Shown here: piece by piece, positions 11,838 through 24,847 of the stretch
Layout of the letters: each line of letters starts with the position of its first letter
Numbering within the stretch: position 1 is the stretch's first letter
Source of the DNA: Haliotis asinina
Taxonomy: Eukaryota; Mollusca; Gastropoda; Lepetellida; Haliotidae
Length of the DNA: 64,000 bases
Assembly (NCBI RefSeq): GCF_037392515.1
Contig: NC_090280.1
Location: 29,393,118 to 29,457,117, forward strand
Direction of reading: 5' to 3'
Made by a program: the position numbers and the translations under genes
The notes under the pieces: model-generated
Told to the model about the DNA's origin: nothing
Seen by the model: only the letters and a program-made list of their open reading frames with translations
The model's database searches: none

Positions 11838-12750
11838 ATGGGCTCCCCTCTGTCCCCATTACTCACAGAAATCTATATGACCTCCTTTGAAAAGCAAGCC
11901 CTCAACACCGCGACCATCAAGCCTACTTGCTGGTACAGAAAGGTTGACGACACCTTTGTCATCCTACGTCAAGACCAAGACCCAGCTACCCTCCTGCAAC
12001 ACCTCAACCAACAGCACCCCCGTGTCCAGTTCACCTTAGAAACAGAAACAAATGGTCAGCTTCCCTTTCTAGATGTCCTTGTAACCAGAGCCCCAGACAA
12101 CAAGATAGAAACCAGTGTCTACAGGAAGCCAACCCACTCTGACCAATACATTCATTTCGACTCCAACCATCCTCTGAAAACCCAAACTGGAATCATCTCT
12201 ACCCTCACCAGACGGGCCATAAACCTCTCCCCCATAAGTCCCAGTGGAGAAATAGAACACCTCCGACGTGTTTTCACCAAGTTCAACCACTACCCACCAA
12301 AGCTAGTTGATAAAATGATCAGATCCACGCTCCACCCAACAAGAAAAGAGGCCACCAACAAACCTGAACCAGCACCTATCCGCATCGCTTTGCCCTTCAT
12401 TGGAAAAACCTCCAACCACATCAGCCGTCTCCTAAAGCAACAAGCCGGCATTGAAACCTACTTTACCAGCTCTACATCACTGAAAACCCTGCTCAAAGCG
12501 AATGGCAGGAACATCTCTAAACAACATCAGCTACCGAAAGGTGTCGTCTACAAAATCAACTGCGACTATGGGTGAATATGTAGGTGAAACCTCACGGCCC
12601 ATAAACATCAGAATCAAAGAACACTTATCATCCACAACCAAATCAGATCGGAAATCTGCTAAATCCGACCACATCATCAAATGTCCCAATCACTGCATAA
12701 TTTGGGACAATGTAGAGATATTATCCAAAAAACCACAAGGATTTCACTAA
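11838..12750 (+). pseudogene. Penelope-like RT (C-terminal half) and GIY-YIG nuclease
   Basis: The reading frame starts inside the RT at MGSPLSPLLTEIYMTSFE. It contains the catalytic YRKVDDTFVI (V-D-D), then FLDVLVTR and YRKPTHSDQYIHF, typical of Penelope RT and its thumb. A GIY-YIG-like nuclease follows (GVVYKINC, YVGETSRPINIRIKEH, HIIKCPNH) across a frame change near 12570. The N-terminal half of the RT is missing. There is no relation to the neighbouring hydrolase gene other than position in its intron. Confidence 0.8.
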
Positions 12751-12907
12751 AAAAAACTGGCAGAAGCAGTTCAAATCAGCAGACACAAGCCCTCAATCAA
12801 CAGAGATCAGGGATATCTCATCCCAACTGCATAACATGAACTGATAAAAATAACAGATTAGAGCTCACCAGCCATCATTACTAATTACCCTATCAGCCAA
12901 GTATACT

Positions 12908-13166
12908 TTGTTACAGCTACAGCTACTATTGGCTTCCTCTCATTGTCACATCATTACTACCACCAATTGTTGTTGTTGTTAATCCCCCGCCCTTCATTCA
13001 TACCTACATGTTGTTATTGCTTTATCCCTGTCCATGTATATAAGTCTGTTCTGTGATGTATTACTCCACCCTTGCTTGACCATACGGATCCATACCGCAA
13101 CGTCGCATCATATGTAATAAAGAAGTTGTTATCCATAAAGAATCATACCCTCTTATCACTCACCAG
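12908..13166 (+). repeat. Right terminal repeat of the Penelope-like element
   Basis: It is the inverted match to 11575-11822. About 25 further bases follow before the target duplication at 13192. Confidence 0.75.
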
Positions 13167-13589
13167 CTTCTAATAATGCCAATCAAACAAATCCCATACT
13201 TTGACACGAATTTCTGTCGCCCTGGCACCTGTTCTTTCAGCAGTCCACCTAAACCGCTCTCGCACACACATGTGGGCGTTGTAGGTCTTAGAGGTTATTA
13301 TAGAATCCTTCAAATCCGGTCCTGGCACACAGCCTTTGAACCACCCAAGCCAGAATGTGTCTCCCTATAAGAGCTGTACCAATTGATAGGCTTAGGATAC
13401 TTGAGTGGAGGAAGGTAAAAATTATCATAACCCACTGTCCTGCAATCAGGTTGTATATGCATTGCATGCAAACACTTTAGCCGCCGTTATGTGTAATTAA
13501 AAAAACCCTATTTTTTAAAACGATGTTAATTTCTTTCTCTTTTTTTATTTTAAGTCAGAGAGTTAATATTTAGGATGTAGGACTCCAAT

Positions 13590-15820
13590 GTTTTAGTTTT
13601 AATCAATCTTTATTCCGTACTAACGAGGCAAACAGCCTATAGTACATTTGTATACACGACATTTACAACTGAGCAGCAGTAAAGCACGTGTGGGATATTT
13701 AGAAATTACAAATTTAAATTAGATTTTCTTTGTATGAATGCAATATAGATATACACTGACAGGTTCTGTAATTCAATAATGCTTTCACTTTTCATAACAT
13801 TGTCATTTCTATTTCATTTGGATGTTAGATATTTCTTTCTAAGGTTTCCATAGGCGGAAAATATGAAAAGAAAATGGTATTCATCTTCTACAACATTATC
13901 GTTACAGAGGTTACAAAGTCTATGGTTACGAGGAATATTAATATAACGACCAGTTTCAACAAATAACTCGTGCGATGAGCAGCGAAAACGAGATAAAGGC
14001 ACACGGAATTTCTTTACAGTGATGTTTGATGAATGCTATTCTTTGCATAGTTCAGATTTCCAATGTTTATAGTACAGACATTTCGAGGAAAGATAGATTG
14101 ATTCCAGACATTTTTGTTGACAGATGTCTTTCATTCTCTGGGTCAATGACGTAACGAAATAGTTTTCTGGCTGGGTGTTTTGATTATTCCAAACATAACC
14201 ATATCCCGTTTTGAATAAAAATTCCCTTACATTAGTCACCCAGTTTCTTTTCCCATTTTTGTCATATATCATCATCATATTATAACATTTCTTAGGAAAT
14301 CTATGACTTGTTAACAAACGTAACCAGTACTTTATAACTCTGATAGAAGAATATATGCATCACAGAAATCTGCCACACTCGCCGTACACCATGTGTTAGA
14401 TTTCAAGCCGAGGTAATTTTTGCATGCAAGCCGAGGTATTTTTTGCATGCATATAAATGGATATTTTCTATAGATTCATAATTTTTCAGTCCCCATATTT
14501 CTGATCCATGTAGCAGTATTGGGCTTACTTAAGTATCAAATAATTTGAAGAATGTTTTGTATGATAATTCCCCCAAAATGTTGAGATTTATAATTATGTT
14601 TATCCAAATCTTAAGGGCTTGCACAGATGCCTGTTTTGTGTGGTTAGTCCACGAAAGATGGTTGGAAAATAGACGTCAACATATTTATATAAGTTTTTAG
14701 TTTCTATTTTGTCGCCTTTTGTAAGTTTATTTCTCCCTTTTTGAATGTTTTCCACCATTGCCATTCTCCTATTAACTGCAAAATTCCATTCATCAGATTA
14801 GATTTCAAGTTGATCAATTTGTTTCTGTAGGTCACTTATGGTGCTAGAAAATAAGACAATGTCATCAGCGAAGAGTAACAGGAATAATTGGATTAAGTCG
14901 GGATGTAACTGGATCCGATTGTACAGTTATCACATAATTGCACAGCTAAATCATTGATAATAAATGTAAGCAGAAAGGTTCTTAAATTACAGCCTTGTCT
15001 GACACCTAAATGGCAAATAACAGTTTCTTAGACTTCGTTATTGTTTCTCGCACACACTTTGACATTTTGATATATACTACTTAGAAGTTTATTAATTTTT
15101 TGGCTAAGTCCACGAGTTTGTAAAAGGCCCCATAACTTATTTCTCTTTCTAGAATCGAATGACTTAGGAAAATAAAAAAAAGGGCATAGCATTTTCCACC
15201 TCTTGGATTCAAATATTTTTGGACAATGGATTGAAGTATGAATATATTAGCAGTTGTGATGTAGCCCTGTCTATGATATATGTAAAAAGGTTTCCGAACA
15301 TACTAAGGAGTGTAATTCCACAATAAGCATTTGGATTGTTTACATCACCATGTTTATGTATGGGAACAATAATACCAGTTGGCCCAGATGAAGGAAAACA
15401 ACCAGTTTCTAGTATAACATAATATATCAGACGAATGTTTAAAAAAATCAGGGAGAACATTGTCCATCCCTGATGGTTTTTAGCACTTGTGGTTCTGTAT
15501 ACTTTCTATTATATTTCCTGTCTATCTATGTGTGCATCTAAAATGTCACAGGCATAATCCAGGTTTGCGTCAGTATTTCCAAAGTGTGTTGGTGTCTTAC
15601 TATTTGCAAGAGTATCGTTTATTTCCGGCTTAAGAAAAAAAGATTTTCAAAATATGTATACCAATTTTCAATTCCTATTGTATTGTTTGGGTTGTTTTTC
15701 AAGTTAAGTTGTTTTAATTCCGAACAGAATATTTTCGAATCGTTTATATTTGTTTCTAAGTATACCCTTTTCTGATCAAAACATTCTTTCTCCTTCCGTT
15801 TACAGATGTTAGTGTACATA
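13590..15820 (-). mobile_element. CR1-like LINE fragment (C1b)
   Basis: It reads on the minus strand. An RT piece (GIIVPIHKHGDVNNPNAYCGITLLS, 15460-15209) is followed by degraded palm and thumb. At the 3' end is a cysteine motif region (FRCSSHELFVETGRY, CNLCNDNVVEDEYHFL; 14002-13814), then an aataaag-type end near 13605. There is no RNase H domain. The family is the same as at 22150-25436. It is full of stops and frame changes and lacks ORF1 and the endonuclease. A 24-base direct repeat at about 14400-14450 (gccgaggta...tgcatgcaa) is local. Confidence 0.65.
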
Positions 15821-15829
15821 GTGTATTGA

Positions 15830-18040
15830 CATACATACAGACAGACATATAGTTTATTTGTATATGTGGCCCTTAGGCCAATAGTACATCTGTGAAAAAT
15901 CTTAACATTGCATATATGCGCTACCTGTAATTTCGTATGTTGCTGTCACATGATAAATCTATAGACACTCATTTGTAATTTACATTACTTTCTCTGACCC
16001 TAAGTATGTGGTACAACACAAGAGCTATCTTAAACAACAGGACCGTATCTTCTGTGCGGATCAGCATAGAGAATTTTTGTCTCGATGGTTGGTTATGAAA
16101 GAATTGAGGCTGATATTTTTCTCTTAATTTCTGAATATTGCGGGCATATAAGTAGTACATGGTGCTCGTCCTCTTGCGATAGATTACAGAATGGACACTG
16201 TACTATTGTATTTACAGTTTTGGCTAATCGCACGGCTTGGACATTAAAATTGTGGGCATTACATCTACATTTAGTGCGCGCAAGCTTAAGTTGATTTAAT
16301 CTTTGAAAAGTAAATTTCTGTATTAATACAATATTTATATGTTGTATAAAAGTTTACAGACGTAGTTATTTCATGAAGTTATTTCATTGTACCAGTATTG
16401 TTGATAAATATCTTTGCATCTCGGCTTGAATAGTTCGATGAAATATTCTGCATTGCTTACATTTTGAGCAAGCCATACATTTCCAAAGCCATGACTGAAA
16501 AGAATAGTTCTGACGAAAGAAACCCAATTAGTATCTCCTGTATCAGCTTATGTTTTAAGCATTTCATAACTACGTCGTGAATATCGTGAAATTGGTTCTC
16601 TCATCAATCTAGGCAAGATGATGTAACCCGACAGCGGGCGTTAATAAACAGTGGAAAACGTCCACATTCAGCTAAAATAACTTTGTACGCGGTTCTGTAA
16701 CCAACACGTAACAGGGAACTTACAGAACTTTGAATGTACCTTTTCAATATTCATATGTATCCTAGTGTCCCATATTTCAGAACCGTACAGCAAAATTGGT
16801 TGACTTTTCCCATCAAACAGTTTAAAACTTGCGTTTAAAACTTGCGGTAGTTCTTTGCATTTACATACGAATTTCTTTATGACATGTAGGGCTCGTTCGG
16901 CTTGCATAGATAATGTTTCACAGGCTCTGGAAAATATATTTCTACAAATATGATACCTAAATATTTATCATATGATACCATCTCCAATGTTTGGCCGTTG
17001 AGGTACCATTTTTCACTATTGGACATTTTGCCTCCATTTATGAAAACCATTACTTTAGTTTTACCCATATTTATGTCGAGGCCCAATTTCAGACAATATT
17101 CATTTAGAGTATCTATCTTACATTGTAACTGGACAACAGAATCAGCAAGGATCACGACATCATCTGCAAATAGCAGCACTACAAGATCTCTGATATGTTT
17201 GTTAATAAGTACACCTCTCGTATCATTTGATAACAGTTCCTTGACAAGTTCCTCGACATGTAACAAGAAAAGAACCGGTGATAGAATGCAACCTTGCCTG
17301 ACTCCCGCATATGTATCAAATACGTCACTCATTGGAAGTTTACTAATTCTGACAGATGCTCTTAAGTTGGTGTACACATTACGTAGAAGACTTTGGAGTT
17401 TACCATGTATTCCTGACTTTAGTAGAACATATAACAGTTTCGTTCTATTAACAGAATCAAACGCTTTCTTAAAATCTACGAAAAGGTAATACATTTCCCC
17501 CCTTTCTTCTGTAGGTGTTTATGGATAATACTATTAAGAGTCAATAAGTGGTCCATAGTTGAATATTCTTCTCGAAATCCTGCTTGGCTCTCTAACAGAA
17601 GTTCGCGTGTAGACACCCAAAACTTAATGCGATTATCTAATACAGTGGTAAATATCTTATTTAGTGTATTCAGTAGTGCAATGCCTCTATAACTGTTTGG
17701 GTCACTACTTTCTCCCGACTTATGCAGAGGTACTATCAGTCCTACATTCCAGGCATCTAGGAAAACACTGGGATCTTGAACTCGATTAAACAGACTATTC
17801 ATAAGAGGAAGCAGTAAAGACATACATTCTGTAAAGAAAGTCGACTGGAAAACCATTTCTAGATCTGTGATAGCTTTCGAGGGATTCAGTTGTTTTCTGT
17901 TTTCAAAAAGCCTTTCATAATTTGCATCGTTTCTTTTTCATATAGTCACATTCACTATCAAACCATTTATTTCTATTACTATTGTTTAAATGTTTATATT
18001 GCTGTGTTCGCGTGCAAGGGTTACGAAACCAGGGCGTAAA
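15830..18040 (-). mobile_element. CR1-like LINE fragment (C1a)
   Basis: This copy is 5'-truncated, from the end of the endonuclease/linker (18040) to the 3' tail near 15830. The RT at 17856-16877 has IVPLHKSGESSDPNSYRGIA, QAGFREEYSTMDHL, FVDFKKAFDSVNR, GVRQGCILSP and catalytic FADDVVILAD. The thumb part ILLYGSEIWDTR lies at 16668-16907. A few frame changes break it. It sits directly upstream, in element direction, of C1b, head to tail, inside copy 1 intron 2. Confidence 0.7.
16668..17856 (-). pseudogene. CR1-like reverse transcriptase
   Basis: Two overlapping frames (17856-17476 and 17494-16877) encode the RT fingers, palm and part of the thumb. A third frame (16907-16668) carries SQPILLYGSEIW. 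The catalytic FADD is intact. The frame change falls between KKGGKCITFS and YYLFVDFKKAFDSVNR. No RNase H follows. The family reverse-transcribes its own RNA at nicked DNA. Confidence 0.7.
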
Positions 18041-18335
18041 TATCTATGCTTTTAGGTTTTAGCGATATAAACTCCTCAGACTCGCCAATATTCGCGCTGC
18101 TGCTTTGGTTCTCGGCCTAACGGCCATCAAATCAACCAGCCACGCGAATGTTGGTGAGATTGAGCAGGTTATTAGTTACAAAGTGCAAAGAATAGGCTTG
18201 GTTTGGACCCGGAATGGGACTCAACAAAGCGGTGCAGTAGTTTACTGAGAAAGTGAAATTTTAAATATGCCTTATAGTACACAGAAGGTAGTTTGATGTT
18301 TGATATGCCTCTCTTAATCTCATAATTATTTACAG

Positions 18336-19807
18336 GTTTAAACTGGCCAGATTGGATGAATAAGTCAAAACATCATGACAAATTCCCCAACAATGTTGAT
18401 GCAGCATCAGAGTTCGTGTCACTGATGGTCCAGGGTTGCAAGGCCTTCACATTAGGACGAATTCCATATGTATTTGAAGTCATCAATGAACCTAATTGGG
18501 CGGAAAACATCATTGACCCACAAACGAATATAGAATTCAACAGGGCAGTTGCTGACAAACTCAGATCCAGATATGGAATGAAAGTTGCTGGACCCACATA
18601 CACAAGTATGGCCTTACGTCAAGCAGACGAAGATAACTTCACATATTGGAAGAGAACTGCTGAGTTTCTGGATATGTCTCTTGACCACTTGGACTTTTTC
18701 GGTTTCCATTCCTATAACTATCTCCGTATATCAACTGCTGGAAACTATTCTTACTTTGGCATAAATGAAGCTCGTCTAGTTGCATCTCTGGACATGGTGG
18801 AAAATTACTCTTTCATCAAGAAAGGAAAAAATGTTCAATTAGTTAACACTGAATTTGGATGCGGTAACGTGTTCGGAGTCAGTCCTAATTTTGAAAATGG
18901 ACTGATAGACTTTGAAACCATTTATCAACCAAACGGCTTCATGTTTACCTTCCTTAATATGAGAGAGTTTATAGACAGAGTTACCGTCTTCCTGTCGTCA
19001 AATGGACAATACCCTGGTCATCCTTCCCTGAGGTATTCCTTATTTACTCTTGATGGCCACCCCCTTCAACCAACCAAATTCTTCAGGTTTTGGCAAAACT
19101 TTGCTAATGACCAAAAATTTCTTCGAGTCTCAAGTCAGTATAATGGGCAGGAGAGAATGGTTGCACCTCTTGTCCTTGCAAACCCTCTCACCAAGGAGAT
19201 GGTAGTTCTTCTCCACAACTATGGTAGTAAATTTGAGAATGTTAAACTATACTTTCCAAACAACTGGCTCATCCCTTCCACGGGTGAAGAAACATGCGTT
19301 CTGCTCGAAAATGGTAATCCAGCTTTTCATGACAATTATCATTTTAACATATCGAAGCTTCATGGCACTGTTGGTCTGCCCGGATCTTCAACCTGTTTCT
19401 ACAAGTTCAAAACCAACTACAACTTTGCTGGACTACGCACGAACAACGAGACCACATACTACGGCAAGGACATGATCATACCAATCAATAACGGACATGC
19501 ACAGACAACCATACATCTACCCAGCTCTGAATACCATACCGCTCACCTTAGAGTGGGAGTGAGCAGAGACCTCAATGCAGATGCAAAACCGCATGCAATT
19601 GAGTTCAATGGTCAGACTTTGTCTTCAGGTTACACCCTGTTTGACTCTATGAAGAATGATGATAGCTTGCGTAAAACAACATGGAACGTTTGGGAATTCA
19701 TGGTCCCAGAACCACAGGTTCACACAACCAACACCGTCAACATGACCTTTAATGGAGATGGTGGTCACGTGACATCTGTCGCACTCGCTGTTGGAAAACT
19801 TCAGTAG
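18336..19807 (+). CDS. GH86-like hydrolase copy 1, exon 3 (catalytic domain and C-terminal beta domains)
   Basis: This long exon has a tacag acceptor and is in phase with a preceding G, giving GLNWPDWMNKSKHHD. It encodes 490 codons. VFEVINEPNW holds the expected acid/base Glu and LVNTEFGCGNVFG the expected nucleophile Glu, 121 residues apart. FFGFHSYNYL, LVASLDMVENYS and GFMFTFLNMREFID are further barrel motifs shared with GH86. The last ~250 residues look like beta-sandwich domains. Copy 2 has VVSEFGRGN, so V-S and R are changed here around the nucleophile. The product would be an endo-hydrolase of agar or porphyran secreted into the gut. The family call is from memory of GH86 motifs, not a search. 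The exon is intact although exon 2 is damaged. Confidence 0.7.
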
Positions 19808-20335
19808 ATAAATTTCACTTTGAGAATATTTGACTTGTTTTAATTTATATCACACGTGATATAAATGGTATTATTAAAATAGTTTGTGATTGAAGGACAA
19901 CAAAACCAACTAGTATATAAGAGCATCAAGAATTAAAACTAGCATATCTCTCTCAAATCGGATTTCAAATTAGGACAATACAGTATAAAGGTGGACTTTA
20001 GATCAGCAACATCTGATGGTAGATCACAATACTATGGACCATGGAACCTTACAGTGCCTTTGCCACATGAGAAAAGAGTAGAGTTGTGATTAATTTGATT
20101 CATAAACAATACGAATGCTGTATTAAGTGATGCCGAAAAGAGTCCGGGTCCTGAAACACAATGCACGCTTAATCATGCTTCCAGAACGGACTGTAGAACA
20201 CCAAATTTATTCTATTTACATACTTTCACTGGAAGGCAAAAACATTTTCAATACTTCAAATACTTTTGAACCAACTACTAACAATCTTTGTTACTAATCT
20301 GAAAACAATAGTTTTGCAACTCTGAGTCAGTGAAA
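19808..20335. repeat. 3' flank of copy 1, duplicated with copy 0
   Basis: It follows the flank of copy 0 (293-1190) closely, with one LINE-tail segment absent, showing that the duplication carried the 3' flank. I see no canonical AATAAA within 100 bases of the stop. Confidence 0.6.
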
Positions 20336-20880
20336 TAATACGTAACGTCACATCGGCACTATTGCAACCATATCGTGACGAAATCAATTCATATAATAAA
20401 AATGAAAACATTCTGAAGTGTAAAACTAATCTGATCTAAAGAAAACAACAGATATCCTTTTATAAAACATATCAAAAACAACCAACAATTAACTGAAAAC
20501 TAATTACCCATATTTTAAAGATCCCTCTGGATAAAATTTTGAAATAAAACTTTGAAAGAGATGATAAACAATGCATGGGAAGGGATACAAAATGTAGGAT
20601 GCTCAAATTTTAAAAGATATTCTTAAGCGTTCACATGTGGACAACCCAAGGGGTGTAACCGATATTTGGTCTAATTTTGTGTATTTAACACTATCATTGC
20701 ATCGTTTGCATTGGATTTTGGGTGTATGATCTAACCACGGTTTTAAAATGGAAGTATGTTATGACAACTGTCACAGATTTGTTCACTGCCGTAGAATAGG
20801 CATTGTATTACCAGAAATTCAATGGTTTTCTTTAAAATAGATTTCTTGCAAACAAACCACGGGTAGTTCATAACACGTGT
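20335..20880 (-). mobile_element. Old I/Nimb-type LINE 3' fragment
   Basis: The tail (taacgtcacatcggca...catatcgtgacg) and a worn RNase H C-terminal stretch (ggatacaaaatgtaggatgc; gacaacccaaggggtgtaac) match LINE A on the minus strand. It is heavily decayed. Confidence 0.5.
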
Positions 20881-21739
20881 AGTTCATAAACTTGCAAAAG
20901 TAACCGTAAATCATCATTTTTTATGCCGCATCAGCCATATTACAGCTCTGTGCTGAGAAAACTCGTTAATGATAATTCTAACATAGTTAAAACAAACAAG
21001 TGGATAAAACTTACTCATACCAGAAAAGGATAACAACTCAGAAATTATGATTTAAAATCCATGCCTTGTCACAAAATGGTTTCTCTCAATTATTTTATTC
21101 TCCTACTAATGAAATTGTGTAAAAACACTGCCATTGTAGAAACACTGCCATATTATTGAGAAATTACCATTTTGTCCACACAGTCAAAAAGAATAGCTTT
21201 CAGTTACCTGACGTCGACAAGGAAGGGACTATAAAATGTTAGAAGGGCACCATAAGTGTTAGTGGGAATGACCTGTTTGGCACTGACGTAACACATTATC
21301 ATCTCTTCAGCAGACAACACTGATATTGGTATGGCTGATCATTGGCTGAATGTTATTCAGCTTGATTGTCGTTTGTTTATTCCAATTTGAACACCAACAT
21401 AATTCCTTAATGACGGGACTTCAATTGGTATGAGGACGACTGCTATTTGATCCTGATTTCTCCCGGGCATCGGCTTTACTGTTACCTTTTTATTCCGATA
21501 TGGCTTAATGCCCAAGAAAAGAATTTCTCTGTGTTTGCAACAGACAAACCTTTGCACCAAATCACAAATTGAGTTAGCAAGTTAAAATTAAAATTACACT
21601 GGCAGTATTTCGGTGAACGTTTTCTGTATAAATGAAACTTAAGTTACTTACAGTCTTTCTACTGGCCTGTCTACAAAAGACAATAAGTAACTTGTCTATC
21701 ACAGAATTATACTGCAAACTAAAGTGAGAGCATAAACAC
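20881..21739. other. Intergenic stretch without recognised features
   Basis: It is AT-rich, and I find no gene or repeat family in it. Confidence 0.45.
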
Positions 21740-22130
21740 TATTTTTTTTTATTTGAACAGCGTAATGTTAATCTAGCTTGGCCATATTTTTTGATGGACA
21801 AAAAGTACTCATTGCGTAGCAGAACATATCTATCACAGATAAAGAAAATGTGGTATTCGTTTTCCACAACATTCATATCACAGTGCAAGCAAATCGATTC
21901 TATGTCGGATTTATCACTGGCTTTTTTATGTTCTTGGTTAACCCTGAAATCATGAAGAGATATACGAAATTAACATATCGATTTAGTTAAGTTTCTATTT
22001 TCAAGTTTATGTATATATGTTTCACATTGGACTAAGTTTTTAATACTAAAATAGTGTGATAAATATGATGATGATTCAAAATTCTGCTGCCAGGATTGGA
22101 TGTACATATCGATCATAACGTGAAACATTC
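21740..22130 (-). mobile_element. CR1-like LINE 3' fragment
   Basis: On the minus strand it encodes a worn form of the cysteine-motif C-terminus (EHKKASDKSDIESICLHCD, then EYHFL) seen in the CR1-like copies. Nothing upstream of that domain survives. Confidence 0.5.
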
Positions 22131-23555
22131 ATTCTTAACAAGTAAGCTTCAAGCTTCTACACCAGTCTCAGTCTCAACCTCAGCCCATGCCGCTGCCCCG
22201 GGCAACAACCCGACATCTCCCCCGTCTTCTGACCTAGACTCCTAGTCTCCTAACTCGGCCAGGCCCACAACTACACAAGACAGCAAACATCAGGTGCAGA
22301 ATATTCCAGTTCTTCTTTATACAATTTAAAGATTTTAACATGGAATATTGACGGTTTGCTCCCAAAACTTAACGATATCGATTTCATGGAGTATATACGA
22401 AGCTATGATATTATTTGTTTAGTAGAAACGTTTCTAGACAATGTCATTTCCATACCTGAGCTCTCATCCTATGTTATGTATATTTCTAAAGCACACAGGG
22501 TAGCTAAGTATGGCCGATTATCAGGTGGGGTTGTAATGTTGGTTAAACGCACCATTGCGTCTCACTGCCAACAAGTTTTCACTGACGTAAACAATGTTGT
22601 ATGCCTCAAAATAGAGAAAAACATTGTCACTGCGCACAAAAAAATCATCTGTACTTGTTCAATGGAAGAACAAATGGAGATTTGGATGGCAACTTTACAT
22701 ATATTTCTAATCAAGGATGTAGTGTAATTGATTATTTCATTAGTTCTGTTGATGTACATCAGATCTGTAAATATATGCATATAGATACTCGTGTAGAGTC
22801 GAAACATATGCCAGTGAGTTTACACTTGAAGTGCACTACCAAAGTGACAGACAATGAGGCTGAATGTTAACATGAACAATCACGAGGTGAGTGTAGATAT
22901 AGGTGGGAGGATAGCAAGATTGATGTGTATTTACAATCTCTAAGCTATCTGTGGGGGAATGAAGACCTCAACGATTGTATAGAGATCGATGTTAATCGTG
23001 CAGTTGATGAATTTGTATCTGTCATTCTTAGAGCCGCTGATTGCATGAAAAAGCCTCTTAGAAACAAAAATAACCCCAATACTTCATTTTATAATCACCA
23101 TTGTAAATCTCCTAAAAGAGAAGCAAGACGTTCGTTAAGAAGATTTAGAACACAAAAATCAAACGAAACAAGAAGCATGTATTGCAAACTAAGGAATGAC
23201 TATAAAAATATATGTAGAAAATCAAGGGCCATGTTTAAACTCAAAAGTAGAAATAGATTAAATGCAACATTATCAGATCCAAAAGCATTTTGGAAAGAGC
23301 TCCGATCCATTTCTGGAGGAAATAAGCCACAACCTCCGATCGACAAAGATATATGGCTCGATCATTTTAATACAGTTTTTAATGGAACTGTTAATAAGTG
23401 ATACAGTACCTTTCGAATGTCAAGATGCTAAGGATTGTACTGATGATATAGATGCTACTATTCTTGAATGTGATTTCACTGATTCTGAAATTACATTAGC
23501 CTAAGATCATCTAAAAAGAGGAAAATCTCCAGGTAATGACGGTATAATTGTTGAA

Positions 23556-24618
23556 ATGCTTACATGTTGTACACATATTATTCTACCTTTTCTTAGAAAG
23601 CTTTTTAATACCTTGTTTCATAAAGGTGTTTTCCCAGACAATTGGACTAAAGCAATTATAATCCCTATACATAAAAAAGGTGAACGAGACAATCCCGATA
23701 ATTACAGAGGTATATCCCTTCTCAGTGCACTCAGCAAAATATACACACGGATTCTTCATACCAGACTTACAACATGGGCAACGATAAGAGATAAAATACC
23801 CGAATTCCAAGCCGGCTTTAGAAAACAGTATTCTACAACTGATCACATTTTCACCCTAAACGCAATAATTCAGAAATGCTTATCAAGAAAAAGGAAAAAA
23901 AGTATATGTTGCTTTCGTAGATTTTAAGAAAGCGTTCGATTCTGTCTCGCGATGTAAACTTTGGTACTGTCTTCAAAACTCTGGATTAAATGGTACAATG
24001 TTAAAGGCGATAAAAAGTATATATGCATCTGTTAAAGCATGTGTAAGATGCAACGATAACGTTCACACAGACTACTTTGACTGCCCGGTCGGTCTAAGAC
24101 AAGGGTGTATTTTAAGTCCACTTCTTTTTTCCTTCTTTATTGGTGAATTGCGCACGGATATTGTAGAGAATGGTAAATTTGGTGTACAGCTGTTTCCTGA
24201 CTTTTTAGAGATATTGCTATTACTTTTTGCAGATGATGTCATTCTCATATCCGACGTTGTCTCAGGACTACAGAAACAATTGAATATTTTAGAATCATAT
24301 TCTGATAAATGGGGACTTGAAGTTAACCTGAATAAAACCAATATTGTTGTTTTTAGAAGAGGTGGGCGATGGTCAGCTAATGACAAATGGTATTATAAAG
24401 AATCCGTTATTGATGTTGTGAATTCATATAGATATCTTGGTACTATATTTTCATCCACATTTAAAATGAATAAATGTACAAACGATCTAGCACTAAGAGG
24501 AAAAAGGGCATTATTGCAAATTTTATACAACTTAAGAAAGATTGATGTGGTTGATCCGAAGGTATTCTTTAAAATATTTGACTCACAGATTCAACCAATA
24601 TTACTTTATGGAGCCTAG
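23556..24618 (+). pseudogene. CR1-like reverse transcriptase of C2
   Basis: It carries IIPIHKKGERDNPDNYRGIS, QAGFRKQYSTTDHIF, FVDFKKAFDSVSR, VGLRQGCILSPLLFS, catalytic FADDVILISD, YRYLGTIFS and QIQPILLYGA. There is a frame change around 23915 in FVDFKKAFDS and a TAG at 24616-24618, where copies such as C1a and C3 read SEIW or LEIW. The palm is otherwise well preserved. Confidence 0.75.
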
Positions 24619-24847
24619 ATATGGGGGGTTAGCCGCATTGAAAACAGGAAAAATCCATGTCCTCGCATGTCAGAGATATTTAAATGTAGGATAACAAACG
24701 CCTAACGTTATAATATATGGTGAATGCGGACGATATCCTTTATACATAAATGCCTTATGTCGATTTATTAAATATTGGTTAAAACTTACAATATATGCTT
24801 CTCATATTCGTAATATACTTTTTTCACATGGATTTGGCTTTGTATGG

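Larger units (their letters stand above)
11575..13191 (+). mobile_element. Penelope-like retroelement, short copy with inverted terminal repeats
   Basis: The element is bounded by a 13-base direct duplication, tcccatactttga, at 11562-11574 and 13192-13204. Inside lie two ~245-base repeats in inverted orientation (11575-11822 and 12908-13166). Between them is a reverse transcriptase C-terminal half followed by a GIY-YIG nuclease. The RT body is joined directly to the left repeat at about 11823, so the N-terminal half of the protein is absent. GIY-YIG plus this RT is the hallmark of Penelope-like elements, which carry long terminal repeats in either orientation. It lies in copy 1 intron 2 and looks old and inactive. 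Confidence 0.85.
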
